A stretch of DNA of 64,000 nt from CAZLBV01 sp964557845 (GTDB taxonomy: Bacteria > Acidobacteriota > Aminicenantia > Aminicenantales > Aminicenantaceae), in the NCBI GenBank assembly GCA_964557845.1, contig CAZLBV010000215.1:1-64000 (forward strand), given 5' to 3'. Position numbers and translations under genes: made by a program. Numbering within the stretch: position 1 is the first letter of the stretch; each line of letters opens with the position of its first letter. Below, piece by piece: positions 52,904 through 62,447 of this stretch. The notes below the pieces were generated by a model. It did not search any database and was not told the origin of the DNA. It saw only the letters and a list, made by a program, of their open reading frames with translations.

Positions 52904-55900
52904 TTAAAATCCGATTATCAGGGTTTTCTCTTCTCGTTTCTTTCCGTTTTTGTTCTCCCAGGTCACGATCGATTTGGCTGCTTCATCTAGATTCGAGCTT
53001 CTGTAAAGCATAACTGACATAGTTGAATGTTGTTCGAGATTAAGATACCCCTGGAATTCATAAGTATCGGCACCGGTTTCAAGAAGTGTCATATCAAAGC
53101 TCAATTGTTTTGTTTCGTCAAAAACCCTAATATTCAGTTCTTCTCTTACTGAAGGATCCGCTCCCGCCAGCCGATCGATGATATTTATAAACAAAAGGCG
53201 TCCTTCCTCTGTAGGGATGACCTCCATTTCCGCCAGCTGTGTGGAGACACTTTCAGTAGATGTCATAATGGAAAATTCTTGCAAGTCTTTTCCGCCCTTT
53301 CCATCTTCGACTTGAAGAGAGACCAGATTGTAACCGGCTGCAGAATCCTCCGGTTTCCATAAAAGCAAACGTCTGGAGGTGTCGAGTTGCATTCCTTCCG
53401 GGGCATTAACTAAAGAATAGACAAGGCCATCCTTGTCATAATCTTTTGCCTTAAATTTGTATCTATACATGGTTCCTGCCTGGGCCTCGCACTCAGGTTC
53501 AGATATAAAGAAAGGATGATTGTTCATATCACGTGTTCTGTATCTTACTTTCCTGAAATTGCTTATTTCACTTTCGGAGCCGTCCTGAGCAATTGAGGTA
53601 ATACCCAATTTGTAAACACGCCCGGGTGTTATCATGGTGTTGTCCAACTCGATCTCAGTAATAGGGGGAATGTTTATACAGTCGGTGAGAACTTTTGCTT
53701 CAATATCATCGCTGTAATAAACGCGAATAAAATCTATATTACTTGTATCCCCTATTTCAGCATCAAAGACAATGGTATCTTTTTTCACATTGCATTTTCC
53801 CATCCGGGGTTGTTCTAGGGGGGTGGCTCCAAAATTAATTTTTTCTGGGAAATAAGCCCTACGCATTGCATGTGAAGAATCTATGATCTCAGTATAGATG
53901 TAACCGTTTTTAAGTGTTAGATTCTCTGAAGGAGACCAGGTGAATTCCAACTGTCCGTCATTTTCATAAGTGCTTCCTATTGGTATCCCGTTGAATTTTT
54001 TGTTGTTTTGGTTGAAGTAGAAATTGACCTTGGCCTTATCATCAGGGTCGTAAGCCTTAGCTATTAATTTGTACTGAGAGCCACCCAGTTTGACGATCCT
54101 TCTGGGGATAATATTGGGTGAAATATTTCCTGAAGCAAAATGGATGGTTGCTTCTCCCACATCATCTGTGTTTCTTACTTTTACTTCCCATTGGCCCGGA
54201 AGGGGATTTCTTATCATGAACCCTGCTGTCTGGTTGGCTTCATCATAGCGGTACAAGAAGTTTTCGTTTTCTTCAGGCAGGTTGACAGCTGGATCGATAA
54301 CTTTGCCATTAGGAAGGATAAGAATAACATCCGGTGTTTTGTTTTGTCCCTGAACTGCAAAAATTATTCCCGGAGATTTTTTAGGGACAGAAAAATAGTG
54401 ATTTCGGTCTAAAAAGTAATTAGAAACATTCTCAGTCTCAAATCCCTTTAAGGTATAAGTGGGAGAAACAGCTTTTCCATCACTCGATTCCCAGAGAGGA
54501 GGAACATGGAATTCGAGTGGAAAGAGCCCCAATAATTTCCACCAGGACCAGAAGCCGGTGTCATCGATGTAAATATAACATTCAGCCACATCGATCCTAT
54601 CTTTATCTTTGGTTGCCCACTGCAGCCATTCCGGAATGTCGAAACCAACCGTCCCTAAAAAGGAACCACTCCACCAGTAAAAAGGTTTGTTCACCCAGAA
54701 TACAGATAAAGTTCCGTCACCTTTGGCCAGCCCGTACATCAGAGTTAAATGCAGGTTGCCTGATAAGCCCACATTTGTCCAAATTTCGACAGAGCCATGC
54801 ATACAGTCGTAACCGAGGGTTTCACCGTAGCCATACAGGGAATAATAGCCGCTCAGGTCAAGGGTGCCACTACCCCCGAATTCTATGATCGAGCCGAAAT
54901 TTTCAATCCTTTCGAAAACACTGAAGGCAATTCCCAGGGTTAATGACATGGGAACATTTTTCGGCTCATCCATGTTAATATTGATGTCTTGAAGATAGAC
55001 AGGGATGTCGTCGATTTGCAAATTAAGATCTTCTCCAAATCCTGAGAAGTGCTCCAGCCAGTTTTCCTTGATCCTTATGCTGCCCCCGAAGGTTGGCATT
55101 TCCTGAATGACTACTTTTTCAGCAGTAAGCTCAAAGGACTTATTGATGGTATCGATGAAACCATATACTCCCTGTAATTCCATCAGATCGCCGATCTTAA
55201 AATCAGAGTAGTAGATATCTCCAATAAATCCCATGTCTTTGGCCTTAGGTCCTTTTATCTCCATTCTTTGGATATCGCAATAGCTGCCTTCTCCGAACAT
55301 TTCTGGATTGAGGGTTGTTTTTATGCTTAAAGCCACTCCAAATGGGTCGGTTAAAAATTCAATATATTTGACCTCCACGTCTGTGCCAAAAAGTTCAAGC
55401 GGCGAATCATAACTGAATCCATCGATCTTACAGTCAAAGGCATCGATCCTGTGGTTGCCAGCGATGAGGACATTGCTTCCTATCATGAACAAGTTCGTTC
55501 CGGTGACTTTAAGTGTACCATTAAACTGGATATAGGCTTCGGGTTCGGTTTGCCCGGTTACAGTCCCGGAGATTGAGACCATGGGTTTAGTGTAATCTCG
55601 GTCAAGAGAATCAATGTCAGTGCTTGATTTGCTGTCCGGTTGATAAAACGCCAGGCGGACATCCCCGCTGGCTGAAAAGGAATTTTGATATTTAGTATAA
55701 ATATCGGCTATTATGCGGATATTGCCGATATCCATGGTGGTGTAGTAAACCTCTATCTTGGTATTTTGGCCTGCTTCAACGACCGCGGTCTGTGATGCCG
55801 GAGGAACCCAACCTCTGGCACTGGTGAAATCAACGATATATGTACCTGGAGGTAACTCAACCGCTTTGTTGGAATTATAAGTGCCTGTTCGGCCTTGGAT

Positions 55901-56623
55901 CCGCCACTTTGCTCCTGCCCTGGTAGCTTGAATTGGATTAATAACCACTTGTAAAAAAGCGGCCAATCTGACATAGGTGGCGGTGCAAGTGGTGGTCTGA
56001 CCAGACAAAGACTGGACCCATCTATTGTTTGGTTTGGCCCATCCGTTGATATCCTTGAATTCAACATAGTATTCTCCAGGTGGAACATCAGTCTCTGTAT
56101 CACCGCTGTTATACCAGGTTGTTGTACTCACGCGCCGCCATTGTGCTCCCGCATCCACAGCTTCCTGGGGAGTGATGGTGACTTGTATGGAGCCATATTG
56201 GACATAGGTACCGGTTATCACTACCCGGTCCCAAGGGATATAGACGGTTTGGTTTTCCGGTTTTATCCAGCCTGCGATATCTTTAAACTCGATCTCCATA
56301 TATATTTCGGGATCCATATAAACGGTATCCACGTGTCCGCTGTCCAGCCAGGGGCTCCAGTCTCCTGAAGGCAGACGCCTGGTGCGCCACTGAGCACCTG
56401 CGGTTCGCGCTCCGGATGGCTCGATTATAACCTGAAGTTCTGGATCCCCAGCACTGTGAATCAATGTGCCCTTCATCGGATCCGGCGGCGGCGATCCATC
56501 AGATGAAGCCTGGGTTAAAAATGATGAAAAAATGAATGTAACAAAAAAAATAAACAATAAAATCATTGTTTTTTTAATGTGGTCTAAATAAAACTTATGA
56601 AAAAAATGAGTAGAATAAAACAT
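52904..56623 (-). CDS. giant secreted repeat protein with Ig-like domains
   Basis: 1239 residues with a signal peptide (hydrophobic about 19-36, cleaved near TQASS). Three repeats of about 75 residues follow (about 55-300), each with GAQWR or GAKWR, an aromatic turn, and GWxxPxxQ. The middle (300-700) is beta-rich with many DIxxxD strands. After it come fibronectin-like and a putative-Ig (He_PIG) domain (YRYKFKAKDYDKDGLVYSL, GYNLVSLQVEDGKGG) near 1080-1150. It is probably an extracellular or surface adhesin or glycan-binding protein. No catalytic motif was found and no anchor is obvious. Confidence 0.7.
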   Translation of the reverse strand: MFYSTHFFHKFYLDHIKKTMILLFIFFVTFIFSSFLTQASSDGSPPPDPMKGTLIHSAGDPELQVIIEPSGARTAGAQWRTRRLPSGDWSPWLDSGHVDTVYMDPEIYMEIEFKDIAGWIKPENQTVYIPWDRVVITGTYVQYGSIQVTITPQEAVDAGAQWRRVSTTTWYNSGDTETDVPPGEYYVEFKDINGWAKPNNRWVQSLSGQTTTCTATYVRLAAFLQVVINPIQATRAGAKWRIQGRTGTYNSNKAVELPPGTYIVDFTSARGWVPPASQTAVVEAGQNTKIEVYYTTMDIGNIRIIADIYTKYQNSFSASGDVRLAFYQPDSKSSTDIDSLDRDYTKPMVSISGTVTGQTEPEAYIQFNGTLKVTGTNLFMIGSNVLIAGNHRIDAFDCKIDGFSYDSPLELFGTDVEVKYIEFLTDPFGVALSIKTTLNPEMFGEGSYCDIQRMEIKGPKAKDMGFIGDIYYSDFKIGDLMELQGVYGFIDTINKSFELTAEKVVIQEMPTFGGSIRIKENWLEHFSGFGEDLNLQIDDIPVYLQDININMDEPKNVPMSLTLGIAFSVFERIENFGSIIEFGGSGTLDLSGYYSLYGYGETLGYDCMHGSVEIWTNVGLSGNLHLTLMYGLAKGDGTLSVFWVNKPFYWWSGSFLGTVGFDIPEWLQWATKDKDRIDVAECYIYIDDTGFWSWWKLLGLFPLEFHVPPLWESSDGKAVSPTYTLKGFETENVSNYFLDRNHYFSVPKKSPGIIFAVQGQNKTPDVILILPNGKVIDPAVNLPEENENFLYRYDEANQTAGFMIRNPLPGQWEVKVRNTDDVGEATIHFASGNISPNIIPRRIVKLGGSQYKLIAKAYDPDDKAKVNFYFNQNNKKFNGIPIGSTYENDGQLEFTWSPSENLTLKNGYIYTEIIDSSHAMRRAYFPEKINFGATPLEQPRMGKCNVKKDTIVFDAEIGDTSNIDFIRVYYSDDIEAKVLTDCINIPPITEIELDNTMITPGRVYKLGITSIAQDGSESEISNFRKVRYRTRDMNNHPFFISEPECEAQAGTMYRYKFKAKDYDKDGLVYSLVNAPEGMQLDTSRRLLLWKPEDSAAGYNLVSLQVEDGKGGKDLQEFSIMTSTESVSTQLAEMEVIPTEEGRLLFINIIDRLAGADPSVREELNIRVFDETKQLSFDMTLLETGADTYEFQGYLNLEQHSTMSVMLYRSSNLDEAAKSIVTWENKNGKKREEKTLIIGF

Positions 56624-56699
56624 TTGATGTTTTCCTTCCCGATTATTTTTTTAAGACAAAATCAAAAAGAAACACGAATTCAACCTTGGGTAAATATTT

Positions 56700-56726
56700 A
56701 TTATAAAAATATTTTTACTATGTCAA
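56700..56726 (-). promoter_or_regulatory. candidate promoter of the giant secreted protein
   Basis: Minus strand TTGACA (56721-56726) and TATAAT (56700-56705) with a short 15-base spacer; a 17-base spacer would give TAATAA instead. AGGAAAAC lies before the ATG at 56623. Confidence 0.4.
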
Positions 56727-56768
56727 TAAAAAATCTAAAACTAAATTCTGAGAGATCAAGATCTGAAG

Positions 56769-56784
56769 TGGCATGATTCTGGCA
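56769..56784 (+). promoter_or_regulatory. possible sigma-54 promoter before DUF488 gene
   Basis: TGGCAT-N5-TGGCA keeps the required GG/GC pair 12 bases apart, with one mismatch to the -12 TTGCA. The predicted start leaves about a 55-base leader. No sigma-54 activator gene is in the window. Confidence 0.25.
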
Positions 56785-56850
56785 CGAGCCATATGTAAAT
56801 CCTATATTTATTTAGCTTAAAAATTTTCTGGAGTTAACAAAGAGGATCCC

Positions 56851-57198
56851 ATGGAAATCCGTATAAAAAGAGCCTATACAAAACCGGCTAGGTCAGATGG
56901 CTATAGAGTATTGGTGGACCGAATATGGCCGAGAGGAGTTTCTAAAGAGGATGCTGAACTGGATGATTGGATGAAGGAAATCGCTCCCAGCAGTAAATTG
57001 AGAAAATGGTTCGATCACGATCCGGACAGATGGGAAGAATTTAAGCATAGATATTTCGATGAACTAGATAATAAATCAAAAGAGTTAAATGTTCTTCGAA
57101 ACAAAGCAAAAATTGGGAGAATCACTCTGGTTTATTCTGCCAAGGATGAAGAACATAATAATGCTGTGGCTCTTAAAGAATATTTGAATGAAGCTTAG
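56851..57198 (+). CDS. DUF488 family protein
   Basis: 115 residues. RIKRAYTKPARSDGYRVLVD followed by RIWPRGVSKEDAELDDWMKE and the C-terminal TLVYSAKDEEHNNA are the signature blocks of DUF488/YeaO-like proteins. Their function is unknown; some relatives lie near stress or metal genes. It is followed after 58 bases by a ferritin-VIT gene with its own promoter. SD GAGGATCCC upstream. Confidence 0.9.
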   Translation: MEIRIKRAYTKPARSDGYRVLVDRIWPRGVSKEDAELDDWMKEIAPSSKLRKWFDHDPDRWEEFKHRYFDELDNKSKELNVLRNKAKIGRITLVYSAKDEEHNNAVALKEYLNEA

Positions 57199-57202
57199 GT
57201 TG

Positions 57203-57230
57203 TGGACAAAGTAATTGCATGAGATATAAT
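57203..57230 (+). promoter_or_regulatory. promoter for the ferritin-VIT gene
   Basis: TGGACA (57203-57208), 16-base spacer, TATAAT (57225-57230). It lies just after the DUF488 stop. Confidence 0.4.
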
Positions 57231-57256
57231 GTTTAGAAAAATAAAAAATAAGAGAG

Positions 57257-58129
57257 ATGTTGAAAAACAATAAGACAGAAAAAAAGGTCAAAGCAGCACA
57301 AAAGCGTGAAATAACAGAGCATTTGATCTATCGGAAACTATCAAGAACAATTAAGGATGCTCATAATCGTGAGATTTTATTAAGGATCTCGGATGATGAG
57401 CTGAAGCATTACAACCTGCTCAAAGATTATACCAAACGGGAAATGAAACCTAATCGAATACAGTTATGGCTGTATTACCTTCTTTCCAAGGTCTTTGGTT
57501 TGACTTTTGGAATCAAGCTGATGGAACGGGGCGAGGAGACGGCCCAGGTTATCTATCGTGATCTGGCGAGTTCCTTTCCCAGGGCTTTTGACATTGCAAA
57601 AGAAGAAGATGAGCACGAAGAACAGCTTATCCGGACGTTTGATGAGAAGAGGCTTGATTACATAGGTTCTATGATAAGGGGACTTAACGATGCTTTAGTG
57701 GAGCTTACCGGTGCTCTTGCCGGTTTTACCCTGGCACTTCAGGATCCCCGTCTGATCGCTATGGCAGGGCTAATTACAGGGATTGCCGCATCCATGTCCA
57801 TGGGCGGTACCGAATATTTGGCGAAAAGATACGAAAAAAGCGATCAACACCCGATAAAGTCAGGTATATATACAGGAGTAGCTTATATTTTTACTGTTCT
57901 TTTGTTAGTCCTCCCTTATATTTTATTGGGCAATATTTATATCTCGCTGGGGATTATGGTATTTGTGGCAATCGTTATTATTATAATATTTAGTTTTTAT
58001 ATATCTGTGGCTAAGGATCTCTCTTTTTGGAAACGCTTTTTAGAAATGGCCGGATTGAGTCTTGGAATAGCTGCATTATCATTTGTTATCGGTTATATCG
58101 CAAGGAAGATCTTGGGAGTGGGTCTATAA
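57257..58129 (+). CDS. rubrerythrin/ferritin-like plus VIT1/CCC1 membrane iron transporter
   Basis: 290 residues. Residues 15-125 form a ferritin-like four-helix diiron domain (RISDDELKHYNLL, AKEEDEHEEQL with Glu/His ligands). The C-terminal part is a VIT1/CCC1 transporter with five membrane segments (GLNDALVELTGALAGFTLAL, GIAASMSMGGTEYLAKRYE). Such fusions (MbfA-like) export or sequester Fe2+, limiting Fenton chemistry. It fits an oxidative-stress role beside hemerythrin and Suf. The SD is close to the ATG. Confidence 0.88.
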   Translation: MLKNNKTEKKVKAAQKREITEHLIYRKLSRTIKDAHNREILLRISDDELKHYNLLKDYTKREMKPNRIQLWLYYLLSKVFGLTFGIKLMERGEETAQVIYRDLASSFPRAFDIAKEEDEHEEQLIRTFDEKRLDYIGSMIRGLNDALVELTGALAGFTLALQDPRLIAMAGLITGIAASMSMGGTEYLAKRYEKSDQHPIKSGIYTGVAYIFTVLLLVLPYILLGNIYISLGIMVFVAIVIIIIFSFYISVAKDLSFWKRFLEMAGLSLGIAALSFVIGYIARKILGVGL

Positions 58130-58399
58130 ATGAACTAGCCTGAACTATTCATAAAAAATGCCGATGGTAATGATGATCTTGATAAAAAATCCAGTTTTAC
58201 AGGAATTTGTCTTATTCCACTAAACTTTTCAACAAGTCCGGTAATTTTAGAAAACGACGAGTTAAGTGCATTGAAGAGGAGTTTAATACATTTTGTGAAG
58301 AGTAGAGTATAGGTAAAAATGGTATAATTCTTGATTGTATTGTCATAAGATCTAGACAAAAATGATACTCGGCATCGATTTACAATTTTGGAGGTTATC
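58130..58399. other. intergenic region before the hemerythrin gene
   Basis: 270 bases. A weak TTGTCA-N17-TGATAC promoter-like pair lies near 58352-58380. No gene supported. Confidence 0.3.
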
Positions 58400-58951
58400 A
58401 TGGAACCCATAGGTCCATTGATGTGGGAGCATAGGACTATCGAACGTGCTGTTAAACTGTTGGAAAAAGAATTGGAAAAGATCCAGAAAACAGGAAAAAG
58501 CGATCATGAATTTTTAAATATGATCGTTGATTTTTTTCGGATCTATGCTGATAGAACCCACCACGGGAAAGAAGAGGATATTTTATTTAAGGCTCTCAAT
58601 TCTAAATCTTTATCCAGAGAACACAAAAAGATCATGGATGAGTTAATAGAAGAACATAAGAAAGGAAGAAAACTGACTAACGAGCTTAAAAAGTGGGATG
58701 AATCCCATGGGGAGGATTCATCCGAGGATATAGATAAAGTGACCGATGCATTAAAGGAGCTTCTTCAACTGTATCCTCAGCATATCGAGAAAGAAGACAA
58801 ACATTTTTTCTTCCCAATAATGGATTATTTTTCAAAACAGGAAAGAGAGGACATGCTTGAGAAATTTTATGAATTTGACAGGCAGTTGATTCATGAAAAA
58901 TATAAAAAGTTGATCGATGAATGGGAAGATATTTTAAGGACCAGCGATTAA
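58400..58951 (+). CDS. hemerythrin HHE cation-binding protein
   Basis: 183 residues from the ATG at 58400 (GGAGG 5 bases upstream; a TTG 4 codons earlier is possible but unlikely). HHE domain ligands are in MWEHRTIERA, DRTHHGKEEDIL, LIEEHKKGRKL and QHIEKEDKHFFF. It binds a diiron site for O2 or NO sensing or scavenging. Its stop overlaps the SD of the SufC gene, so the three next genes are one operon. Confidence 0.92.
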   Translation: MEPIGPLMWEHRTIERAVKLLEKELEKIQKTGKSDHEFLNMIVDFFRIYADRTHHGKEEDILFKALNSKSLSREHKKIMDELIEEHKKGRKLTNELKKWDESHGEDSSEDIDKVTDALKELLQLYPQHIEKEDKHFFFPIMDYFSKQEREDMLEKFYEFDRQLIHEKYKKLIDEWEDILRTSD

Positions 58952-58963
58952 GGAGGTTTAAAT

Positions 58964-59713
58964 ATGCTGGAGCTCAGAAATTTTAGCGTGTCTATTGGAG
59001 AAAAGGAAATTGTTCATGATGTTAATATTACCATCAAAAGTGGAGAAACTCATACGCTGTTTGGACCTAACGGCAGTGGGAAGACCACTCTTCTTATGGC
59101 TATCATGGGATTTCCCAAGTATAAAGTGAATAAAGGTTCTATTTTATTTGATGGTAAAGATATTTCAGATTTATCTTTAGATGAGCGAGCTCGCTTAGGT
59201 ATAGGAATGTCATTCCAGAGGCCCCCTGTCGTCAAGGGAGTAAAAACTCGGGATATGGTTGCAGCATCCCTTGGGGATAAACAGGAAGAAGCCGATAAAA
59301 TTATTCTCGGACTGGCTGAAAAGGCTGATCTTGTGGATTTCCTTGATAGAGAGGTTAATTACGGTTTTTCCGGAGGAGAGATAAAACGGTCCGAGCTCCT
59401 TCAGCTTCTGGCGCAAAAACCTAAGCTAGTTTTGCTTGATGAGCCTGAATCAGGAGTCGATCTAGTAAATATAGCCTTAATCGGCAAACTTATTGATGAA
59501 CTTCTGGAAAAAAACTGCCGTATCGTCGAGAGGAAATGCAGCGGTCTTATCATTACCCATACCGGTCATATCCTTGACTTTGTCAATGCCCGTACCGGTT
59601 ATGTCATGTGTGATGGGCGGATAGGCTGTGAAGGGAATCCCCTTGAAATCCTTAAGACTATTAAGGAGAAAGGTTATGAGGAATGTATCAGATGCATGGT
59701 AAGGAGAAGATGA
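58964..59713 (+). CDS. sufC: SufC ATPase
   Basis: 249 residues. Walker A GPNGSGKTTLL, Q-loop FQRPPVVKG, signature FSGGEIKRSELLQLL, Walker B LVLLDEPESGVDL and the switch His in ITHTGHILDF. SufC is the ATPase that powers Fe-S assembly on SufB. AGGAGG lies 6 bases before the ATG, inside the hemerythrin stop. It ends 1 base before sufB. Confidence 0.93.
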   Translation: MLELRNFSVSIGEKEIVHDVNITIKSGETHTLFGPNGSGKTTLLMAIMGFPKYKVNKGSILFDGKDISDLSLDERARLGIGMSFQRPPVVKGVKTRDMVAASLGDKQEEADKIILGLAEKADLVDFLDREVNYGFSGGEIKRSELLQLLAQKPKLVLLDEPESGVDLVNIALIGKLIDELLEKNCRIVERKCSGLIITHTGHILDFVNARTGYVMCDGRIGCEGNPLEILKTIKEKGYEECIRCMVRRR

Positions 59714-59714
59714 A

Positions 59715-60947
59715 ATGGCAAGAATAAAATCATCTAAATCAGACCGAAAAAAGGCAGAGGCAGCGGCTCGTAAACCTTCAGAGATAGGTGAGGATATAGA
59801 TCTTGATCAATATTCAGATTCATCAGAAGAACTGAGTTATCAGGCAGATCTGACAACCTTGCCGGATAAAGATAAAGAGCGAATGTTAAAGGCTGGTATC
59901 AGTCTTGATGATGCCAGTCAAAGATCCGGAACCTTCATTCAGATGGATAATACTCCAATCCATGCAGCTATGACTCAACCCGGTGTTGAAATCATGGCAA
60001 CCAGTGAAGCTCTTCAGAAACATGATTGGCTTTCGGATTACTGGTGGAAAGCTGTATCAATAGATAAAGATAAGTATACAGCTCAGGTGGAGCTTTCCGG
60101 AAGCGATGGCTATTTTATAAGGACTTTACCGGGGAGTAAGACCGAATTTCCGGTACAAGCCTGTCTGTATTTGGCCAAAAGCGGTCAGATCCAGAAAGTT
60201 CATAATATTGTTATAGCAGAGGAAAATTCAGAACTGCATATAATTACAGGTTGTACATCAGCCTCAGATAAAGACATGGGCTTACATCTAGGTGTTTCTG
60301 AATTCTATGTGAAAAAAGGAGCCAAGATCAGTTTTACCATGATTCACAGCTGGGCGCCTGAAATAGCAGTACGGCCGCGTACAGGAATTATTGTTGAGGA
60401 GGAAGGTGTTTTCCTGAGTAATTATGTGATCATGCAGCCGGTTCATTCTGTACAGACTTATCCCAGCGCCATATGTAAAGGAAAAAATTCGACAGTAAGA
60501 TTTAACAGCATCTTGATCGCTAGAGAAGGTGCTACTATGGATGTTGGATCCCGCGTTGCACTCGATGGAGAGGGTTCGCGAACAGAGATGATATCAAGGG
60601 CCATTGCAATGGGAGGGAAAGTTATTGCCAGAGGATATATTGAAGGTAATTCACCTGGGGTTAAAGGACATTTGGAGTGCAGAGGGTTGATCTTAACCGA
60701 TGGAGTCATTCATGCAATTCCTGAGCTTAAAGGAAATTTAGCAGGAATTGACCTGTCACATGAGGCTGCAGTGGGTAAGATCGCCGAGGAAGAGGTGGAA
60801 TATTTAATGGCGCGTGGTCTGACCCGGGATGAGGCAACGGCCACTATAGTAAGAGGATTTCTTAGGGTTGATATCGAAGGGCTTCCTCCAATCTTGGCTG
60901 AGGAATTAGAAAAGGCAGTAAAGGCTAGTGATACTGATGCTATGTGA
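59715..60947 (+). CDS. sufB: SufB/SufD-type Fe-S assembly protein
   Basis: 410 residues, the parallel beta-helix core of SufB/D with GTFIQMDNTPIHAAMTQPG, HIITGCTSASDKDMGLHLG and the C-terminal SHEAAVGKIAEEEVEYLMARGL. A single SufB/D protein with SufC is the minimal SUF or SMS system common in archaea and anaerobes. It would assemble 4Fe-4S clusters. A sulfur source such as a SufS is not next to it. Confidence 0.9.
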   Translation: MARIKSSKSDRKKAEAAARKPSEIGEDIDLDQYSDSSEELSYQADLTTLPDKDKERMLKAGISLDDASQRSGTFIQMDNTPIHAAMTQPGVEIMATSEALQKHDWLSDYWWKAVSIDKDKYTAQVELSGSDGYFIRTLPGSKTEFPVQACLYLAKSGQIQKVHNIVIAEENSELHIITGCTSASDKDMGLHLGVSEFYVKKGAKISFTMIHSWAPEIAVRPRTGIIVEEEGVFLSNYVIMQPVHSVQTYPSAICKGKNSTVRFNSILIAREGATMDVGSRVALDGEGSRTEMISRAIAMGGKVIARGYIEGNSPGVKGHLECRGLILTDGVIHAIPELKGNLAGIDLSHEAAVGKIAEEEVEYLMARGLTRDEATATIVRGFLRVDIEGLPPILAEELEKAVKASDTDAM

Positions 60948-61038
60948 ATTGAATTCTGATTGGGATTATTGATTTGACCATAAAATCTATCTTTTTCAAA
61001 TTTGGATAAATAAATTTGACCGATAAGGGGGTTTTATT

Positions 61039-62400
61039 ATGACTGAATTGGATATTTTGATTATAGGGGCAGGCAGTGCCGGAGAACGTGCTGCCAGTTA
61101 TTCTGCTGGTGATGATAGGAACGTTGGATTAATTGAAAAGGCCAGAGTGGGGGGAGCCTGTGTATTTAATGCCTGTATCCCAACCAAAGCCCTGGTCCAT
61201 GCGGCCCGTACTTATAAACAAATGCGCAAGGCCGATTTTTATGGTCTACCCAAATTAAAGGAGAATGCCGAGTACCAGAAGGTCAAAGAATTTAAGGATA
61301 GGATCATTTTAGGAATTTCTGAAGGCAGGGATGAACGCATGTCTAAAAAAGGAGTAAAGGTTATTAAAGGTACTGCCCGTTTCATTTCTCCTCATGAAGT
61401 GATGGTTGATGAAAAAAAATTAAGGGCGCAAAAGATCATAATCGCTACCGGCTCGGAACCTGTGGCTCCTCCAATTAAGGGTCTTGAGGATGCTGGATAT
61501 CTTAATAATATCAGTATTATAGAGTTAAACCATGCTCCAAAAAGATTAGCTGTTATCGGAGGAGGTCCGGTGGGGATTGAATTTACCCAAATATTTTCAG
61601 CTTTTGGTTCCCAGGTCCATATCTATGAGATGGAAGACCGTATTTTGACGACGGAGGATGAGGATATATCGAACAAGCTTTCAGAGCTTCTCTTAAAAGG
61701 TGGAATTTTCATTTCCGCTGGAGTGAAAGTAAGCGAAGTCCGACAGACTCGAACAGGAAAATTGGTGATAAGTGAAGATAAAAAAGGATTAACCAACTCT
61801 GAAGAGTTCGACGATATCCTGGTTGCTGCCGGCAGAAAACCGGTTATGGATGAGCTGGATCTTTCGGCTGCCGGCGTCACTACCTATAAAAAAGGGATCA
61901 AAGTGGATCCCTCAATGCGCACAAATGTTCCACACATCTGGGCCGTGGGTGATGTTACAGGAGGTTTTTATTTCACCTATATTGCCTCGGAACAGGCCAA
62001 GATTGCCGCCTTGAATGCAGCCAATAATGAAGAACGAGCTATACATTATGATGTCCTTCCCAGAGCTACATTTTGCGATCCTGAAATAGCAAGTGTCGGT
62101 TTGACAGAGGCTCAGGCTAGAGAAAAAGGCTATCATGTTCAAACCTCCAAATTCAATTATGCCGATATGACCCGGGCTATAGTCTCCGACACGACTGATG
62201 GTTTTATAAAGATCGTGGCTGAAGAAGGATCAGGCCGCATCTTGGGTGGACATATTTTGGGAGCAGAAGCATCGACCCTGATTCATGAAATTGCCGCAGC
62301 CATAACAGGAAATTTATCGGTTAATGATATAGGAGATCTGCTCCACTCTTATCCCACCTTTTCCGAAGGCATTCGTTATGCCTGCCAGTTGATTTCGTAA
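61039..62400 (+). CDS. lpdA: dihydrolipoyl dehydrogenase (E3)
   Basis: 453 residues. FAD-binding IIGAGSAGERAA, a redox-active disulfide Cys41-x4-Cys46 in GGACVFNACIPTK, NAD-binding VIGGGPVGIEFTQIF, and the catalytic HSYPTFSEG His. It reoxidises lipoamide. The standard GGTCLNVGCIPSK is altered to GGACVFNACIPTK, so a lipoamide dehydrogenase-like flavoprotein of another role is a minor alternative. It likely serves the E1-E2 complex at 17-21 kb. Confidence 0.85.
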   Translation: MTELDILIIGAGSAGERAASYSAGDDRNVGLIEKARVGGACVFNACIPTKALVHAARTYKQMRKADFYGLPKLKENAEYQKVKEFKDRIILGISEGRDERMSKKGVKVIKGTARFISPHEVMVDEKKLRAQKIIIATGSEPVAPPIKGLEDAGYLNNISIIELNHAPKRLAVIGGGPVGIEFTQIFSAFGSQVHIYEMEDRILTTEDEDISNKLSELLLKGGIFISAGVKVSEVRQTRTGKLVISEDKKGLTNSEEFDDILVAAGRKPVMDELDLSAAGVTTYKKGIKVDPSMRTNVPHIWAVGDVTGGFYFTYIASEQAKIAALNAANNEERAIHYDVLPRATFCDPEIASVGLTEAQAREKGYHVQTSKFNYADMTRAIVSDTTDGFIKIVAEEGSGRILGGHILGAEASTLIHEIAAAITGNLSVNDIGDLLHSYPTFSEGIRYACQLIS

Positions 62401-62447
62401 GAGCTAGTATCTACTGAATTATCTTTATCTTCATTTATGCTGGTTTT

